DNA of 64,000 nt from Devosia sp. (GCF_028290625.1 NZ_JAQGJM010000038.1:1-64000), one strand, 5' to 3'. Numbered from the stretch's first letter, positions 17,366 through 26,701 are shown. Translations and numbers: made by a program. The notes: generated from the sequence alone by a model not told the origin.

Positions 17366-18454
17366 CTAATGGGCTGCTGCGGCCACGGGCTCAACTGCAC
17401 CGTGGGATTGCGGTTGAAGTATTCCTGCGCGCTCCAGATTCTGGCGAGCGGCCTGGATAGCCCCTTTGATCTCGGAACTGTCGGCCATCGGCGCGTCGAG
17501 GAAGTAGTTTGGTGGGTAGAATTCAGCGCGACTGTAGAAGGGCACATACATTTCGTAGCGCGCCCGCAGCAGCGGATTGTCGAGGCCGGTATCGGTGCGC
17601 CGGTCGGCCCGCAGCTGCTCGATATCGATGAGCGCGGTGACGGCGCTGTTCTCGGCCGCGTCCTCGCGATAGGCCAAGGTGCGGCCCTTGTGATCGAGGA
17701 TATGCGAGCGCCCGCCCGGCTCGGTATTGTCGGGCGAGAAGCCGATCCAGTCGGCGACGTTGGCGCTGACCAGGTAGGTCATGTTCTCGGTGACGCGGGA
17801 GAGCTTGGCGGCCTCCTGGCGCGCGGTATATTTGGAATTTGTGGGGTGCAGGATCACCTCGGCGCCCTGCATCATCATCACGCGGGCGACCTCGGGAATG
17901 GTGATCTCCCCACACGGAATAACGCAGAGCTTGCCCAGTTCGGTATCGACGACCGGGAACCAGTTTTCCTGCGGCGTGGCGGCGGTATAGCTGCTGAGGA
18001 AGTCATGAACCGATGGGAACGCCGCCGTGTTCAGCCGCCGGTAATGCAGAACGATTTCGCCATCGCGGTTGATCAGGAACGAGCTGTTGAAATAGCGCCC
18101 CGGCCATTCGGGCGGTGCCTCGAAAGCATTTCCGGCAATGAAGATGCCGCGGCGACGCGCCAGTTCCTGCAGCGGCTGCGTCAGCCGACCCGGAAAGGGG
18201 TAGCAGGCGCGCGCGATCCATTCGGCCGGCCGCATCTTGAGTGGCGGCCCCTGCATGGCGAACTCGGGGAACACCACCAGGTCGGGCGCCTCGTTCGAAT
18301 CGCAGGCCTGCTCGATGAGCGAGACGAGCCGATCGATATTGCGCTGGATGACCTGGCTCGCAGTCGCGTCGTCGGGCGCCTGCGAGGCGCGTTCGCTGCG
18401 CATCTGAATGCAGGTTGCACGCCAGGGTTTGATCGGCATCGGCTTCGACTCCAA
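17366..18454 (-). CDS. Nitrilase-superfamily carbon-nitrogen hydrolase (amidase/carbamoylase-like)
   Basis: A 362-residue cytosolic hydrolase of the nitrilase/amidase fold. The catalytic Glu is E64 in VVFPEFAMQG and the nucleophile is C181 in VIPCGEITIPE. At the usual catalytic Lys (YRK) the sequence reads YRR, with Arg140, so the triad is altered. The overall arrangement resembles aliphatic amidases, formamidases and N-carbamoyl amino acid hydrolases. An ATG at codon 6 is an alternative start. It is the first gene of its operon and diverges from a GntR gene. The shared region holds a perfect 12-bp palindrome. Confidence 0.85.
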   Translation of the reverse strand: MESKPMPIKPWRATCIQMRSERASQAPDDATASQVIQRNIDRLVSLIEQACDSNEAPDLVVFPEFAMQGPPLKMRPAEWIARACYPFPGRLTQPLQELARRRGIFIAGNAFEAPPEWPGRYFNSSFLINRDGEIVLHYRRLNTAAFPSVHDFLSSYTAATPQENWFPVVDTELGKLCVIPCGEITIPEVARVMMMQGAEVILHPTNSKYTARQEAAKLSRVTENMTYLVSANVADWIGFSPDNTEPGGRSHILDHKGRTLAYREDAAENSAVTALIDIEQLRADRRTDTGLDNPLLRARYEMYVPFYSRAEFYPPNYFLDAPMADSSEIKGAIQAARQNLERAGILQPQSHGAVEPVAAAAH

Positions 18455-18477
18455 TGTTGGACCACTCAGGCACGCCA

Positions 18478-18489
18478 GTGGTATACCAC
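18478..18489. promoter_or_regulatory. Predicted GntR/FCD operator
   Basis: GTGGTATACCAC is a perfect 12-bp palindrome centred about 30 bases upstream of the nitrilase-like gene and about 175 bases upstream of the divergent GntR gene. TGGT-N2-ACCA resembles FadR-subfamily sites (TGGT-N3-ACCA). Related sites occur at 20757, 30791 and 33863. Confidence 0.6.
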
Positions 18490-18660
18490 CTATTTTTTAC
18501 TGCATTGTCGAAAGATTGCAAGGCCCTCCCGACGAAAAAAGTGGAAAGACCGACCTTGGGATAGGGCTGGATTGCCCTTACGGGACTAAAGGGATACCAG
18601 ACATATGCCGGGGTTGTTTAAGTCGGCAGTGCAAGTCGACTTTAGGCGGGAGAGTATTCA

Positions 18661-19353
18661 GTGGCGAATGTGCCCGAGCATCGCAACGATCAGGACCTGG
18701 TGGGTGATGACCAGAACTATGCCAGCCTGACCGAGCAGGTATACGGCCAGTTGACCGACCTGCTGATCGGGGGCGAATTGCGGCCGGGTGACGTGATTAC
18801 GGAACGCCGGATGGCCGAACGGCTCAATGCATCGCGCACGCCAATCCGTGAAGCGCTTGGACGGCTGGAGTCCGAAGGGCTCGTCTACAAGCAGCCCAGC
18901 CGGGGCGTGACGGTCAAGCCATTCTCCACCGAGGCGTTCGTCGAGATGCTCAATGTGCGCCGACTGCTGGAGGGCGAGGCGGCCTATCTGGCGGCTGGCA
19001 AGATTCCGCAGGCGCGCATCGACGAGATCCGCAAGAGCCTTGAGGAGCTCAAGCGTTTGCCGCAACCGACGCTGGCCGAGATCTGGAAGGTGGACGACCT
19101 GCTCCATGGCGAGATCGCCACCGCCGCCGGCAACACGCTGATGGCACAGATGATCCGCGACCTGCGCCGCCGCATCCACGTGTTCAACGCCTATCGCAAC
19201 AGCGTGCAGCCGAAATTCGGCTTCGAGGAAAATGGCCAGCTGCTCGACGCCATCGAGAGCGGCGACCAGGAGCGGGCCCGCGACGCAATGGTCCAGCACA
19301 TCGACAGCGTCAAGCTGGCGATCATCGAACGCCTCTCTGGCGCCATCCGTTAG
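18661..19353 (+). CDS. GntR family regulator, FadR subfamily (FCD domain)
   Basis: A 230-residue regulator with a GTG start preceded by GGGAGAG. The winged helix spans residues 22-90 (ERRMAERLNASRTPIREALGRLESEGLV). The all-helical FCD ligand domain follows, with conserved metal-binding style residues in VDDLLHGEI and at MVQHIDSV. FCD members usually sense carboxylate intermediates. It diverges from the oxygenase operon and probably controls the catabolic island. Its end overlaps the convergent hydantoinase-like gene by four bases. Confidence 0.92.
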   Translation: MANVPEHRNDQDLVGDDQNYASLTEQVYGQLTDLLIGGELRPGDVITERRMAERLNASRTPIREALGRLESEGLVYKQPSRGVTVKPFSTEAFVEMLNVRRLLEGEAAYLAAGKIPQARIDEIRKSLEELKRLPQPTLAEIWKVDDLLHGEIATAAGNTLMAQMIRDLRRRIHVFNAYRNSVQPKFGFEENGQLLDAIESGDQERARDAMVQHIDSVKLAIIERLSGAIR

Positions 19354-20696
19354 CCTCTGGCGACGAAGCGCCCGGTGCCGGCCTTTGCACGGATGGCAGC
19401 GCCGTCCCAAACCAGTTGACCGCGTACGAACGTCGCCGCCGGCGTCACCGCGAAGGTCTCGCCGTCATAGGCGCTCCAGCCGGGGCCTGTGGGATTGCTT
19501 TTGGCGTCGTATCGCATCGATACCGGCGCCATCACTGCCACGTCCGCGTCCATGCCCGGTGCCAGACGGCCCTTGCGGGACAGTCCGAAGAACCGCGCCG
19601 CCCGGTCACTGCCGAGATCGGCGACCATCATCGCGGCATTGTCGGCGCCATAACGCTCGGCCGCCTCGGTGAAGAAGCCCGGCAACAGTGCCTCCAGCCC
19701 CGGCATGCCGGCAGCCACGTCGAGGATTGACGGATTGGTCTTGCGCTCGATCGGCCAGGCGCTGTGGTCGGACGACACGAAGGTGGCGCCGTCCTGCTCG
19801 ATCACCTCCCACATGTCCTCGCGCACGCCGTCGCGGATCGGCGGATTGACCTTGAGCTGGCCGCCCAGCCGCGTCATGTCCGTCGCCGCATCGAAATGCA
19901 GATAGTGGAAGCACATCTCGGCCGTCGCATCGACGCCCGCCTGCCGATAGCGCTCGACGATTTCAAAACCCTGCGGCGTCGAGATATGCACGATATGCAG
20001 GTGAATATCCCGATCCCGGCCCAGTTCGAGAAAGGTGGCCGTCGCCGTCAGTTCGGCGACCTCCGGCCGGCTGGCGCTGTGGTCTTCCGGGCGGGTGCGC
20101 CCTTCCGCCTTGAAGCGCTCCGTGGTGCGGCGGATGATGTCCTGGTCCTCATTATGCAGCCCGAGCGGCAGGCCCCTGCCCTCCAGCGCATCGATCAGCA
20201 CCAGCGTCGCGCCATTGTCGATGCGCGGGAACCGGTGTGGATGGGCCTGGAACGATGAGATCTTGAAGGCGCAAACGCCCCCATTGATCAGCGCCGCGAT
20301 ATCGTCGGGATTGGGTTCTGCAGGAACGGTGCCGTAGAGCGCCACGTCGCAGATCGCATACTGGCCGACAGCGTCGACCTTCTGCTGTAGCAAAGCACGC
20401 GTGATGATCGGATCAGGCTCGTCATAGGGCATGTCGATGATGGTCGTGACGCCACCGCGCACCGCAGCTTCCGTAGTCGGCGTCAGTCCCGGAAAGCCGA
20501 TCTGGCTGCCCGCATGGGTCTGGCCGTCGATGCCGCCCGGCAGCAAATAGGCCATACCGTAGTCGGCAACCTCTTTTGCTTGCGGCCGTCCGCCCTGCCC
20601 GACAGCAGCAATCGTACCGCCGGAAATCGCCAGCCAACCGTCATCGAGAATGGCGCTCGGCGATACGACGCGTCCAGCGATCAGCAGGTCATACAT
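19350..20696 (-). CDS. Allantoinase/dihydropyrimidinase-like cyclic amidohydrolase
   Basis: A 448-residue member of the hydantoinase/allantoinase/dihydroorotase group, which opens cyclic ureide or imide rings. The start at the ATG at 20696 is chosen because MYDLLIAGRVV matches family N-termini. The frame runs further, to 20819, without support. The carboxylated Lys (K145, CAFKIS), H181 (LHNED), H237 (IVHIS) and D310 (SSDHSAW) are present. The first metal motif reads IDGQTH, not the usual IDxHxH, so Gln59 replaces one metal-binding His. It diverges from the NIPSNAP gene, and a TGGTGTACCA site lies between them. Confidence 0.85.
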   Translation of the reverse strand: MYDLLIAGRVVSPSAILDDGWLAISGGTIAAVGQGGRPQAKEVADYGMAYLLPGGIDGQTHAGSQIGFPGLTPTTEAAVRGGVTTIIDMPYDEPDPIITRALLQQKVDAVGQYAICDVALYGTVPAEPNPDDIAALINGGVCAFKISSFQAHPHRFPRIDNGATLVLIDALEGRGLPLGLHNEDQDIIRRTTERFKAEGRTRPEDHSASRPEVAELTATATFLELGRDRDIHLHIVHISTPQGFEIVERYRQAGVDATAEMCFHYLHFDAATDMTRLGGQLKVNPPIRDGVREDMWEVIEQDGATFVSSDHSAWPIERKTNPSILDVAAGMPGLEALLPGFFTEAAERYGADNAAMMVADLGSDRAARFFGLSRKGRLAPGMDADVAVMAPVSMRYDAKSNPTGPGWSAYDGETFAVTPAATFVRGQLVWDGAAIRAKAGTGRFVARG

Positions 20697-20756
20697 GTGC
20701 CGCCCTCTCAATTTCACAGCAGCCAAGGCATTTTCAGTATGCACTTGGCATCCATC

Positions 20757-20766
20757 TGGTGTACCA
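20757..20766. promoter_or_regulatory. Predicted GntR/FCD operator
   Basis: TGGTGTACCA sits between the divergent hydantoinase-like and NIPSNAP genes. The flank ATC on the left is shared with the reverse complement of the site at 30791, giving ATCTGGTRYACC. Confidence 0.5.
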
Positions 20767-20817
20767 ATATTTCGAGGCGTTGAATAGCCTCGCTGCAACC
20801 ACAAACATGGGGCCAAC

Positions 20818-21435
20818 ATGTTCTATGATCTGACCATCCTGTCGCTATTGCCGAACACCCTGGGCGCCGTGCTGCCCATCCTGCCCAAGACCTACGCGTC
20901 GTTTTCCAGCACCGGAAAGACGATCGGCTGCTTCGGCTGCGAGTTCGGCGTCCTCAACCGTTTTGCCTTCCTGACTGCCTATGACAGCGTCGAGAAAATC
21001 GCCGAAGAGCGCGCCCGCCTGATGCAGGCCGAAGACCCCTACGGCATCGCGCCCTATCTCGGCGGCGTGCAGAGCACCGCGTTTAAGCCCCTGTTCTTCA
21101 TGAACGACGCGATCGAGGCCGGCAGTTTCGGTCCATTCTACGAATTCCGCACCTATACGATCGCCCCCGGTGGCCTGGCCGAAACCGCCGATGCCTGGAG
21201 CAAGATCGTCGAGCGTCGCAACGCGATGTCTAAGCTTTTGATGGTCATGGGCTCGATCGAGGAAGGCCCGCAGCGCATGGTCCATATTTGGCCCTACAAC
21301 AGCATCGAGGACCGGGTGAAAGCCCGCGGCCAGGCCAGCAAGGAAGGCATCTGGCCACCCCCGGGCGGCTCCGCCAAGCTGACGGCCCTGCAGTCCGAAC
21401 TGTTCGTCGCCACCGGCTTCTCCGACCTGAAGTAA
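20818..21435 (+). CDS. NIPSNAP family protein
   Basis: A 205-residue cytosolic protein that looks like two ferredoxin-like alpha+beta (NIPSNAP/dimeric barrel) units. The second is clear in FYEFRTYTIAPGGLAETADAW followed by a W/Y-rich core (MVHIWPYNSIEDR). NIPSNAP proteins in catabolic clusters are of unclear function; some related barrels are monooxygenases or isomerases. It is divergent from the hydantoinase-like gene and convergent with the molybdenum hydroxylase genes. Expression is probably under the GntR-type operator at 20757. Confidence 0.8.
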   Translation: MFYDLTILSLLPNTLGAVLPILPKTYASFSSTGKTIGCFGCEFGVLNRFAFLTAYDSVEKIAEERARLMQAEDPYGIAPYLGGVQSTAFKPLFFMNDAIEAGSFGPFYEFRTYTIAPGGLAETADAWSKIVERRNAMSKLLMVMGSIEEGPQRMVHIWPYNSIEDRVKARGQASKEGIWPPPGGSAKLTALQSELFVATGFSDLK

Positions 21436-21441
21436 TACCAC

Positions 21442-21466
21442 GGGCGCTCGCCAATAGCGGGCGCCC
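21442..21466. terminator. Possible bidirectional terminator
   Basis: GGGCGCTCGC and GCGGGCGCCC form a 10-bp stem with one mismatch, between the convergent NIPSNAP gene and the large hydroxylase subunit gene. CCCTTCAGA follows on the plus strand, so there is only a weak U-run. Confidence 0.5.
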
Positions 21467-21467
21467 T

Positions 21468-23804
21468 TCAGACCGCCTCGGCCCGCAGCCGCTCCATGGC
21501 CATCAGCACGCGCTCCGGCGTCGCCGGCGTGTCCAGGTGTGGCGCCTTGCGATAGTCCGCCACGCTCGCCACCGCCATGCCGAGCGCGTCGAGCACCGCG
21601 ATGGCCAGCATGATCGGCGGCTCACCGACGGCCTTGGAATTGCGGACCGTCGGAGCCTCGTTGATCGACCATTCGGCCAACGCGACATTGAAGATACGCG
21701 GTCGGTCGGACGCCACCGGAATCTTGTAGGTCGAGGGCGCATGGGTGCGCAGGCGCCCCTTGCTGTCCCACCACAATTCCTCAGTGGTCAGCCAGCCCAT
21801 GCCTTGGATAAAGCCGCCCTCGATCTGGCCGATATCGATATCGCGATTGATCGAGCGACCGACGTCCTGGAGGATATCGGTGCGTAGCACCACATATTCC
21901 CCGGTCAGCGTATCCACCGCGACCTCCGAACAGGCCGCCCCATAGGTGAAATAGAGGTACGGACTCCCCTTGCCGGCCTTGCGGTCCCAGCTAATGTGCG
22001 GCGTCTTGTAGAAGCCGGCGGCCGACAGCGATACGCGAGCGCCATAGGCCTGTTCGATCATCTCGGGCCAGGCAATGAGATGGCGGCCGACACGAACGGC
22101 TTCGTGCTCGAACACCACCTGCTCGGCGTGGACCCGATAGGCATCCATGGCAAATTCGACCAACCGCTGCTTGATCTGGCGCGTCGCATCGATCGCCGCC
22201 ATGCCGTTGAGGTCGGTGCCCAACGATCCCGCGGTCGGCGCCGCATTGGGCACCTTGTCGGTCGCCGTCGCGGTGATACGCACACGGCTCAGATCGATGT
22301 GCAGTTCCTCGGCGATCACCTGCATGATCTTGGTATGCAGGCCCTGCCCCATTTCGGTGCCGCCCTGACTCACATGCACCGAGCCGTCGCGATAGATGGT
22401 CAGCAGCACCGCGCCCTGGTTCATTACCTTCTTGGAAAAACTGATGCCGAATTTGACCGGCACCATGCCGATGCCCCGCCGCACGATCGGGTTGGTGCGG
22501 TTATGCGCGATGATCTCGGCGCGCCGGGCCTGATATTCGCTGCTGGCCTCCAACTCGGCGATGATGCGCGGCATGATATTGTCCCGCACCTCCTGCCCAT
22601 ATGGGGTCGCGTTGCGCTTGGCGCCATCGTAGAAATTGCGCTTGCGCACTTCGAGCGTATCGAGCCCTAGCGTATAGGCGATCTCTTCGATCATCCGCTC
22701 GACGGCGACTAGCCCCTGCGGCCCGCCATAGCCGCGAAAGGCGGTATTGGAGACGGTGTTGGTATAATAAAGCTGCGACGCGACGCGGGTGGCCGGAAAA
22801 TAGTAGGCGTTGGACGCATGCATCAGCGTGCGGTCGGTGACGCCGATAGACAGGTCCAACGAATAGCCGCAGCGCGCGCCGTAATCAGCCTCGACGCCGG
22901 CGATGATACCGTTGTCGTCAAAACCCACAGCATAGTCGACGACATAGTCGTGGCGCTTGCCGGTGATCATCATGTCGTCGTCGCGGTCTGGTCGTACCTT
23001 GATGGCGCGTCCGAATTTGCGCGCCGCCACGGCGCCCACCGCGGCGAACAACGTGCCCTGGGTCTCCTTGCCGCCGAAGCCGCCACCCATGCGCCGCACA
23101 TGCACGCGCACCCCATTGGCGTCGAGCCCCAGCACCCGCGCCACCACATCCTGCGTATCGCTCGGATGCTGGGTGGCGGTATGGAGCGTGACTTCCCCAT
23201 CCTCGCCCGGCACGACCAGCGACACCTGGCCTTCGAGATAGAAGTGCTCCTGGCCCCCGATGGTGATGGAGCCGCGCACCACATGGGCCGCCGCCTCCAG
23301 CGCCGCCTTCACATTGCCGTTTTGGATCACCATGCCGGGCGCCACAACCCGGCCGCCAGCCTCCTGCGCCGCGCGCACATCCAGGATCGGCACGGTCTCA
23401 GCATAACTGATCTTTGCCAACTTCGCCGCGCGCCGGGCAGCGTCACGGGTACGCCCGACGACGGCGAAAATGGGCTGACCGTGATAGGTGACGCTGGTTT
23501 CGCAGAACAGCGTATCGTCGCCGATGCCAGCCGGACTGATATCGTTCTTGCCCGGAATATCGGCGGCAGTGATCACCCCGACCACGCCCGGCGCCGCCAA
23601 CACGGCGCCGACATCGATGCCGGTGATCTCGCCGCTGGCAATCGCTGCCGTGCCCAGATAGGCGTGCAGCGTTCCCGTCGGCTCGGGTATGTCATCGACA
23701 TATTCGGCGCGGCCCGTCACATGCTTATGCGCCGAGTCGTGCGGCACCATGGCGCGGTTGGTCGGCCGAGCCCCGATATCCCGCCGCTTGCGGACGTCAT
23801 CCAT
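21468..23804 (-). CDS. Xanthine dehydrogenase family molybdopterin-binding subunit
   Basis: The large catalytic subunit of a molybdenum hydroxylase, 778 residues. The molybdopterin-binding segment MGGGFGGKE lies near residue 240. FRGYGGPQG and the C-terminal GEPPIML, which holds the active-site Glu, are both present. The enzyme family hydroxylates electron-poor carbon atoms of purines, pyrimidines, pyridines or aldehydes using water. It partners the FeS/FAD subunit encoded upstream and overlaps it by 8 bases. The substrate pocket residues cannot be assigned with certainty, so xanthine itself should not be assumed. Confidence 0.92.
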   Translation of the reverse strand: MDDVRKRRDIGARPTNRAMVPHDSAHKHVTGRAEYVDDIPEPTGTLHAYLGTAAIASGEITGIDVGAVLAAPGVVGVITAADIPGKNDISPAGIGDDTLFCETSVTYHGQPIFAVVGRTRDAARRAAKLAKISYAETVPILDVRAAQEAGGRVVAPGMVIQNGNVKAALEAAAHVVRGSITIGGQEHFYLEGQVSLVVPGEDGEVTLHTATQHPSDTQDVVARVLGLDANGVRVHVRRMGGGFGGKETQGTLFAAVGAVAARKFGRAIKVRPDRDDDMMITGKRHDYVVDYAVGFDDNGIIAGVEADYGARCGYSLDLSIGVTDRTLMHASNAYYFPATRVASQLYYTNTVSNTAFRGYGGPQGLVAVERMIEEIAYTLGLDTLEVRKRNFYDGAKRNATPYGQEVRDNIMPRIIAELEASSEYQARRAEIIAHNRTNPIVRRGIGMVPVKFGISFSKKVMNQGAVLLTIYRDGSVHVSQGGTEMGQGLHTKIMQVIAEELHIDLSRVRITATATDKVPNAAPTAGSLGTDLNGMAAIDATRQIKQRLVEFAMDAYRVHAEQVVFEHEAVRVGRHLIAWPEMIEQAYGARVSLSAAGFYKTPHISWDRKAGKGSPYLYFTYGAACSEVAVDTLTGEYVVLRTDILQDVGRSINRDIDIGQIEGGFIQGMGWLTTEELWWDSKGRLRTHAPSTYKIPVASDRPRIFNVALAEWSINEAPTVRNSKAVGEPPIMLAIAVLDALGMAVASVADYRKAPHLDTPATPERVLMAMERLRAEAV

Positions 23805-25266
23805 CGATCAGGTCCCTCCCACTCGTCACTGTCCCGCCCCGGGTTTCGATGAAGAAGCGCAGCAGCAGATTACGCGCAACCAACATGCGGTAACCGGCCG
23901 AAGCCCGCCAATCACTGAGCGGCTTGAAATCGTCGGCATAGCGGGCCATCGCGGCCTCGACGGTGTCGCGCGTCCAGGGCTGCCCGATCAGTGCCGCCTC
24001 GACACTGGGCGCCCGTTTTGGCGTGGCGGCCATGCCCCCATAGGCGATCACCGCATCGGCCACGCGGCCATCAACGATGCCAAGGCGGAAAGCGCCGAGT
24101 ACCGAGGAGATATCCTCATCGAACCGTTTGGTGACCTTGTAGACCCGGAATTCCTGTCCGACGTCCGGGATCGGCACGCTGATAGTCTCGATGAACTCGC
24201 CGGGCTGACGGTCCTGCTTGCCATAATCGATGAAGTAATCCTCGAGGGGTAGCTCGCGCCTGCTGGCGCCCATGCGCAGGGTGATACGTGCCCCGAGCGC
24301 GATGAGCGTTGGCGGCGAGTCTCCGATCGGCGAGCCGTTGGCGATATTGCCGCCGACAGTGCCGGCATTGCGTATCTGCACCCCGCCGATCCGCGACCAA
24401 AGTTCCTCAAGCTGCGGAATGGCCTCGGTTAGCGACGCCGCCGCGTCGGAAAACGACACGCCTGCGCCCAGCACGATCCGCCCATCCGCGATGGCGACGG
24501 TCTGCATATCGGCGACCCGGTTGAGGAACACCACCACCGGCAGGCTGCGCATAAACTTGGTGACCCACAGCCCGACATCGGTCGCCCCGGCGATCAGCAC
24601 CGCCTGCGGATAGCTCTCGAGCACCACCGCCAGATCGTCGCTACTAGCCGGCGAGATGACTCGATGCCCCGGCGCTTCGATTTCAATGCGCGCCCCGTCG
24701 CGCAGCGCACGTAACCTCTCAATCGTCTGTGCCCGATGAACCATCAGCGCGTCATCAGCCGGGTTGGCATAATGGCTGATCGTCTGCGCCGCCTTGATGA
24801 TCGAACTGTAGCCGGTGCAGCGGCAGAGGTTCCCCTGCAGCGCCTGCTCCACCTCCGGCACGCTTGGCTTGGGATTCTGCAGCCATTGGCCATAAAGCGA
24901 CATCACGAAGCCCGGCGTGCAGAAGCCACACTGGCTGCCATGATTGTCGACCATCGCCTGCTGCACCGGATGGAGCGGCGCGTCCTGCGGCGCCAGATGC
25001 TCGATGGTCACGACATGCACCCCATCGAGCGAGGCGACAAAACGGATGCAGGCATTGATGGTCTCATAAACCAGATGGTCGTCGCGATCGAGCCGCCCCA
25101 CCAGCACGGTGCAGGCGCCACAATCGCCCTCGGCGCAGCCCTCCTTCGTGCCGCGCATCATCCGATCCAGCCGCAGGTAATCCAACAGCGTCTGGTAAGG
25201 CGCGATGGTATCAAGCTCGACCAACACGTCATTCAGATAGAAACGGACCGTCCGGCGAACGTTCAT
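23797..25266 (-). CDS. Xanthine dehydrogenase family FeS/FAD small subunit
   Basis: A 489-residue electron-transfer subunit. The N-terminal plant-type [2Fe-2S] site is CAEGDCGAC. The second cluster domain is QCGFCTPGF followed by LCRCTGY. The FAD domain shows AGATDVGLW and GGNIANGSPIGD, and a CO-dehydrogenase flavoprotein C-terminal domain follows. This is the XdhA-type fusion of both FeS domains with the FAD domain, so the enzyme is an alpha-beta pair. No intact XdhC-type cofactor-inserting chaperone gene is in the window; only a fragment lies at about 32813. Confidence 0.93.
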   Translation of the reverse strand: MNVRRTVRFYLNDVLVELDTIAPYQTLLDYLRLDRMMRGTKEGCAEGDCGACTVLVGRLDRDDHLVYETINACIRFVASLDGVHVVTIEHLAPQDAPLHPVQQAMVDNHGSQCGFCTPGFVMSLYGQWLQNPKPSVPEVEQALQGNLCRCTGYSSIIKAAQTISHYANPADDALMVHRAQTIERLRALRDGARIEIEAPGHRVISPASSDDLAVVLESYPQAVLIAGATDVGLWVTKFMRSLPVVVFLNRVADMQTVAIADGRIVLGAGVSFSDAAASLTEAIPQLEELWSRIGGVQIRNAGTVGGNIANGSPIGDSPPTLIALGARITLRMGASRRELPLEDYFIDYGKQDRQPGEFIETISVPIPDVGQEFRVYKVTKRFDEDISSVLGAFRLGIVDGRVADAVIAYGGMAATPKRAPSVEAALIGQPWTRDTVEAAMARYADDFKPLSDWRASAGYRMLVARNLLLRFFIETRGGTVTSGRDLIDG

Positions 25267-25278
25267 GCAATCCCCTCC

Positions 25279-25725
25279 CTACCGACGGATCTGGCAAATG
25301 CAGTCGATCGCCAGCGCCGTGCCGCCCGGCAGGGATGCAACTCCGTAGGCCATCCGCGCATGCGCGCCACGCTCGCCGAACACCTCCAGCAGCAGTGTGG
25401 AACAACCGTCGATCACCGCCGGATGCTGGGCGAACTCGGGCACGGCACAGATCATCCCGGTGATGCGGATCACCTGCTGCACCTGTTCGAGGTCCCCAAG
25501 TGTGTCCTGTAACACCGATAATATAGAGAGCCCGACGCCCCGCGCCGCGGCATTGGCAGCCGCGACGTCGAAATCCCGCCCGACAATACCGACCAGCGGC
25601 CCGCCCTCCGCGTTGCGAGCCCCGAATCCAGACAGATAGATCAGGTCACCAACGATGACAGCCGGTCGGTATGCACCGGCCGGCTTGGGTGGCGCCGGTA
25701 GGACGAGGCCCTGTGCGAGTGCCAT
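25279..25725 (-). CDS. RidA/YjgF family protein
   Basis: A 148-residue RidA-like protein (ASGFGARNAEGG-type segment as LSGFGARNAEGGPLVGIVG; helix around AAARGVGLSILSVLQ; C-terminal GGTALAIDCICQI). RidA proteins hydrolyse reactive imines/enamines or act as aminoacrylate-type deaminases. The longer form (about 150 residues) is a subgroup often found beside heterocycle or amino-sugar catabolic genes. It lies 5 bases after the DapA-type gene and 12 bases before the hydroxylase small subunit, so it is co-transcribed with them. Confidence 0.85.
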   Translation of the reverse strand: MALAQGLVLPAPPKPAGAYRPAVIVGDLIYLSGFGARNAEGGPLVGIVGRDFDVAAANAAARGVGLSILSVLQDTLGDLEQVQQVIRITGMICAVPEFAQHPAVIDGCSTLLLEVFGERGAHARMAYGVASLPGGTALAIDCICQIRR

Positions 25726-25730
25726 GGCGT

Positions 25731-26672
25731 TCAGGCGACCGCGGCGATCGGCGCGCCGCTTTCGGCGAGGCGCTGCTGCAGCCGGTGCACCAGCCGATCC
25801 AGCTCGCGGTGGTCGTCCCCGGTCAAGCGCGGGCCGGGCGAGCGGACATGCGCGGAGGCAATCGCGCCGCGGCGACGCAGCAGCTCCTTGCGCAGCGCGA
25901 TGCCAACCACCGGCTGGGCCTCGTGGCGCAGCAGTGGCAGGTAGGCGTCATAGAGGTCTTCGCCGCGGTCCTGGTTGCCCTTGGCGAATTCGGCGCAGAC
26001 CTGCACTAGCATTTCGGGATAGGCGAAGCCGGTCATCGCGCCATTGGCGCCGCGCGCCAGTTCCTGCGGCAGGTAAAGCCCACCATTGCCCACCAGGACG
26101 CTGACCTGGCGGCCCGGCGCGGCGCGCAGGCGCGATAGCTTGGTCAGGCCTGGCCAGTCCTCGTGCTTGAGCATGACGACGTTGGGGTAGCGTTCAAAGA
26201 CGCGCAGCAGGCAATCGACGGAAATGTTGACGCCGGTGGTAAAAGGATAGTCCTGCAACACTACCGGCGCATTATCCAGCCGGTCGATGACATTGCTGAA
26301 ATAGCCCAGGATTTGCTCTTCGGTCCGCAGGGTGGTGACCGGGGCCAGCATCAGGCCGGCGGCGCCGGCATCCATGGCTTCCTTGGCGAACTGCACCAGC
26401 GGATCGGTACCCGGATTGGAGACGCCGACTACGACGGGCACCCTCCCATCGACACGCTCCAGGTAGCGCGTCATGACCTGGCGGCTTTCGTCGACGCTCA
26501 GCTTGTGGGATTCCCCCATCATGCCGAGGATCGTGATGCCGGACACGCCCTTGTCGAGGTAAAACTCGGTGACGCGATCGATGCTGTCCAGGTCGACCTG
26601 GCCAGCATCGGTAAATGGCGTGACAGCGATGACGTAGACGCCCGCCGCGCTCTCATCCAGCCGGTGTGACAT
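25731..26672 (-). CDS. Dihydrodipicolinate synthase/N-acetylneuraminate lyase family aldolase
   Basis: A 313-residue class I TIM-barrel aldolase or lyase. The Schiff-base Lys is in VVMLKHED and the proton-relay Tyr is in VVLQDYP. The N-terminal TPFTDAGQVDLDS and GMMGESHKLS loop are typical. Family members cleave or condense 2-keto acids, or dehydrate sugar acids. In this operon it more likely cleaves a catabolic keto acid than makes lysine precursors. Confidence 0.9.
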   Translation of the reverse strand: MSHRLDESAAGVYVIAVTPFTDAGQVDLDSIDRVTEFYLDKGVSGITILGMMGESHKLSVDESRQVMTRYLERVDGRVPVVVGVSNPGTDPLVQFAKEAMDAGAAGLMLAPVTTLRTEEQILGYFSNVIDRLDNAPVVLQDYPFTTGVNISVDCLLRVFERYPNVVMLKHEDWPGLTKLSRLRAAPGRQVSVLVGNGGLYLPQELARGANGAMTGFAYPEMLVQVCAEFAKGNQDRGEDLYDAYLPLLRHEAQPVVGIALRKELLRRRGAIASAHVRSPGPRLTGDDHRELDRLVHRLQQRLAESGAPIAAVA

Positions 26673-26701
26673 ATTCTTTCTCCTCGGTTCGGCGTTATAG
26701 G

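Noticed and set aside
16634..18589. A 651-codon plus-strand frame opposite the Rieske and nitrilase genes
   Set aside because: The minus strand holds two genes with intact or nearly intact active-site motifs; the plus frame shows none.
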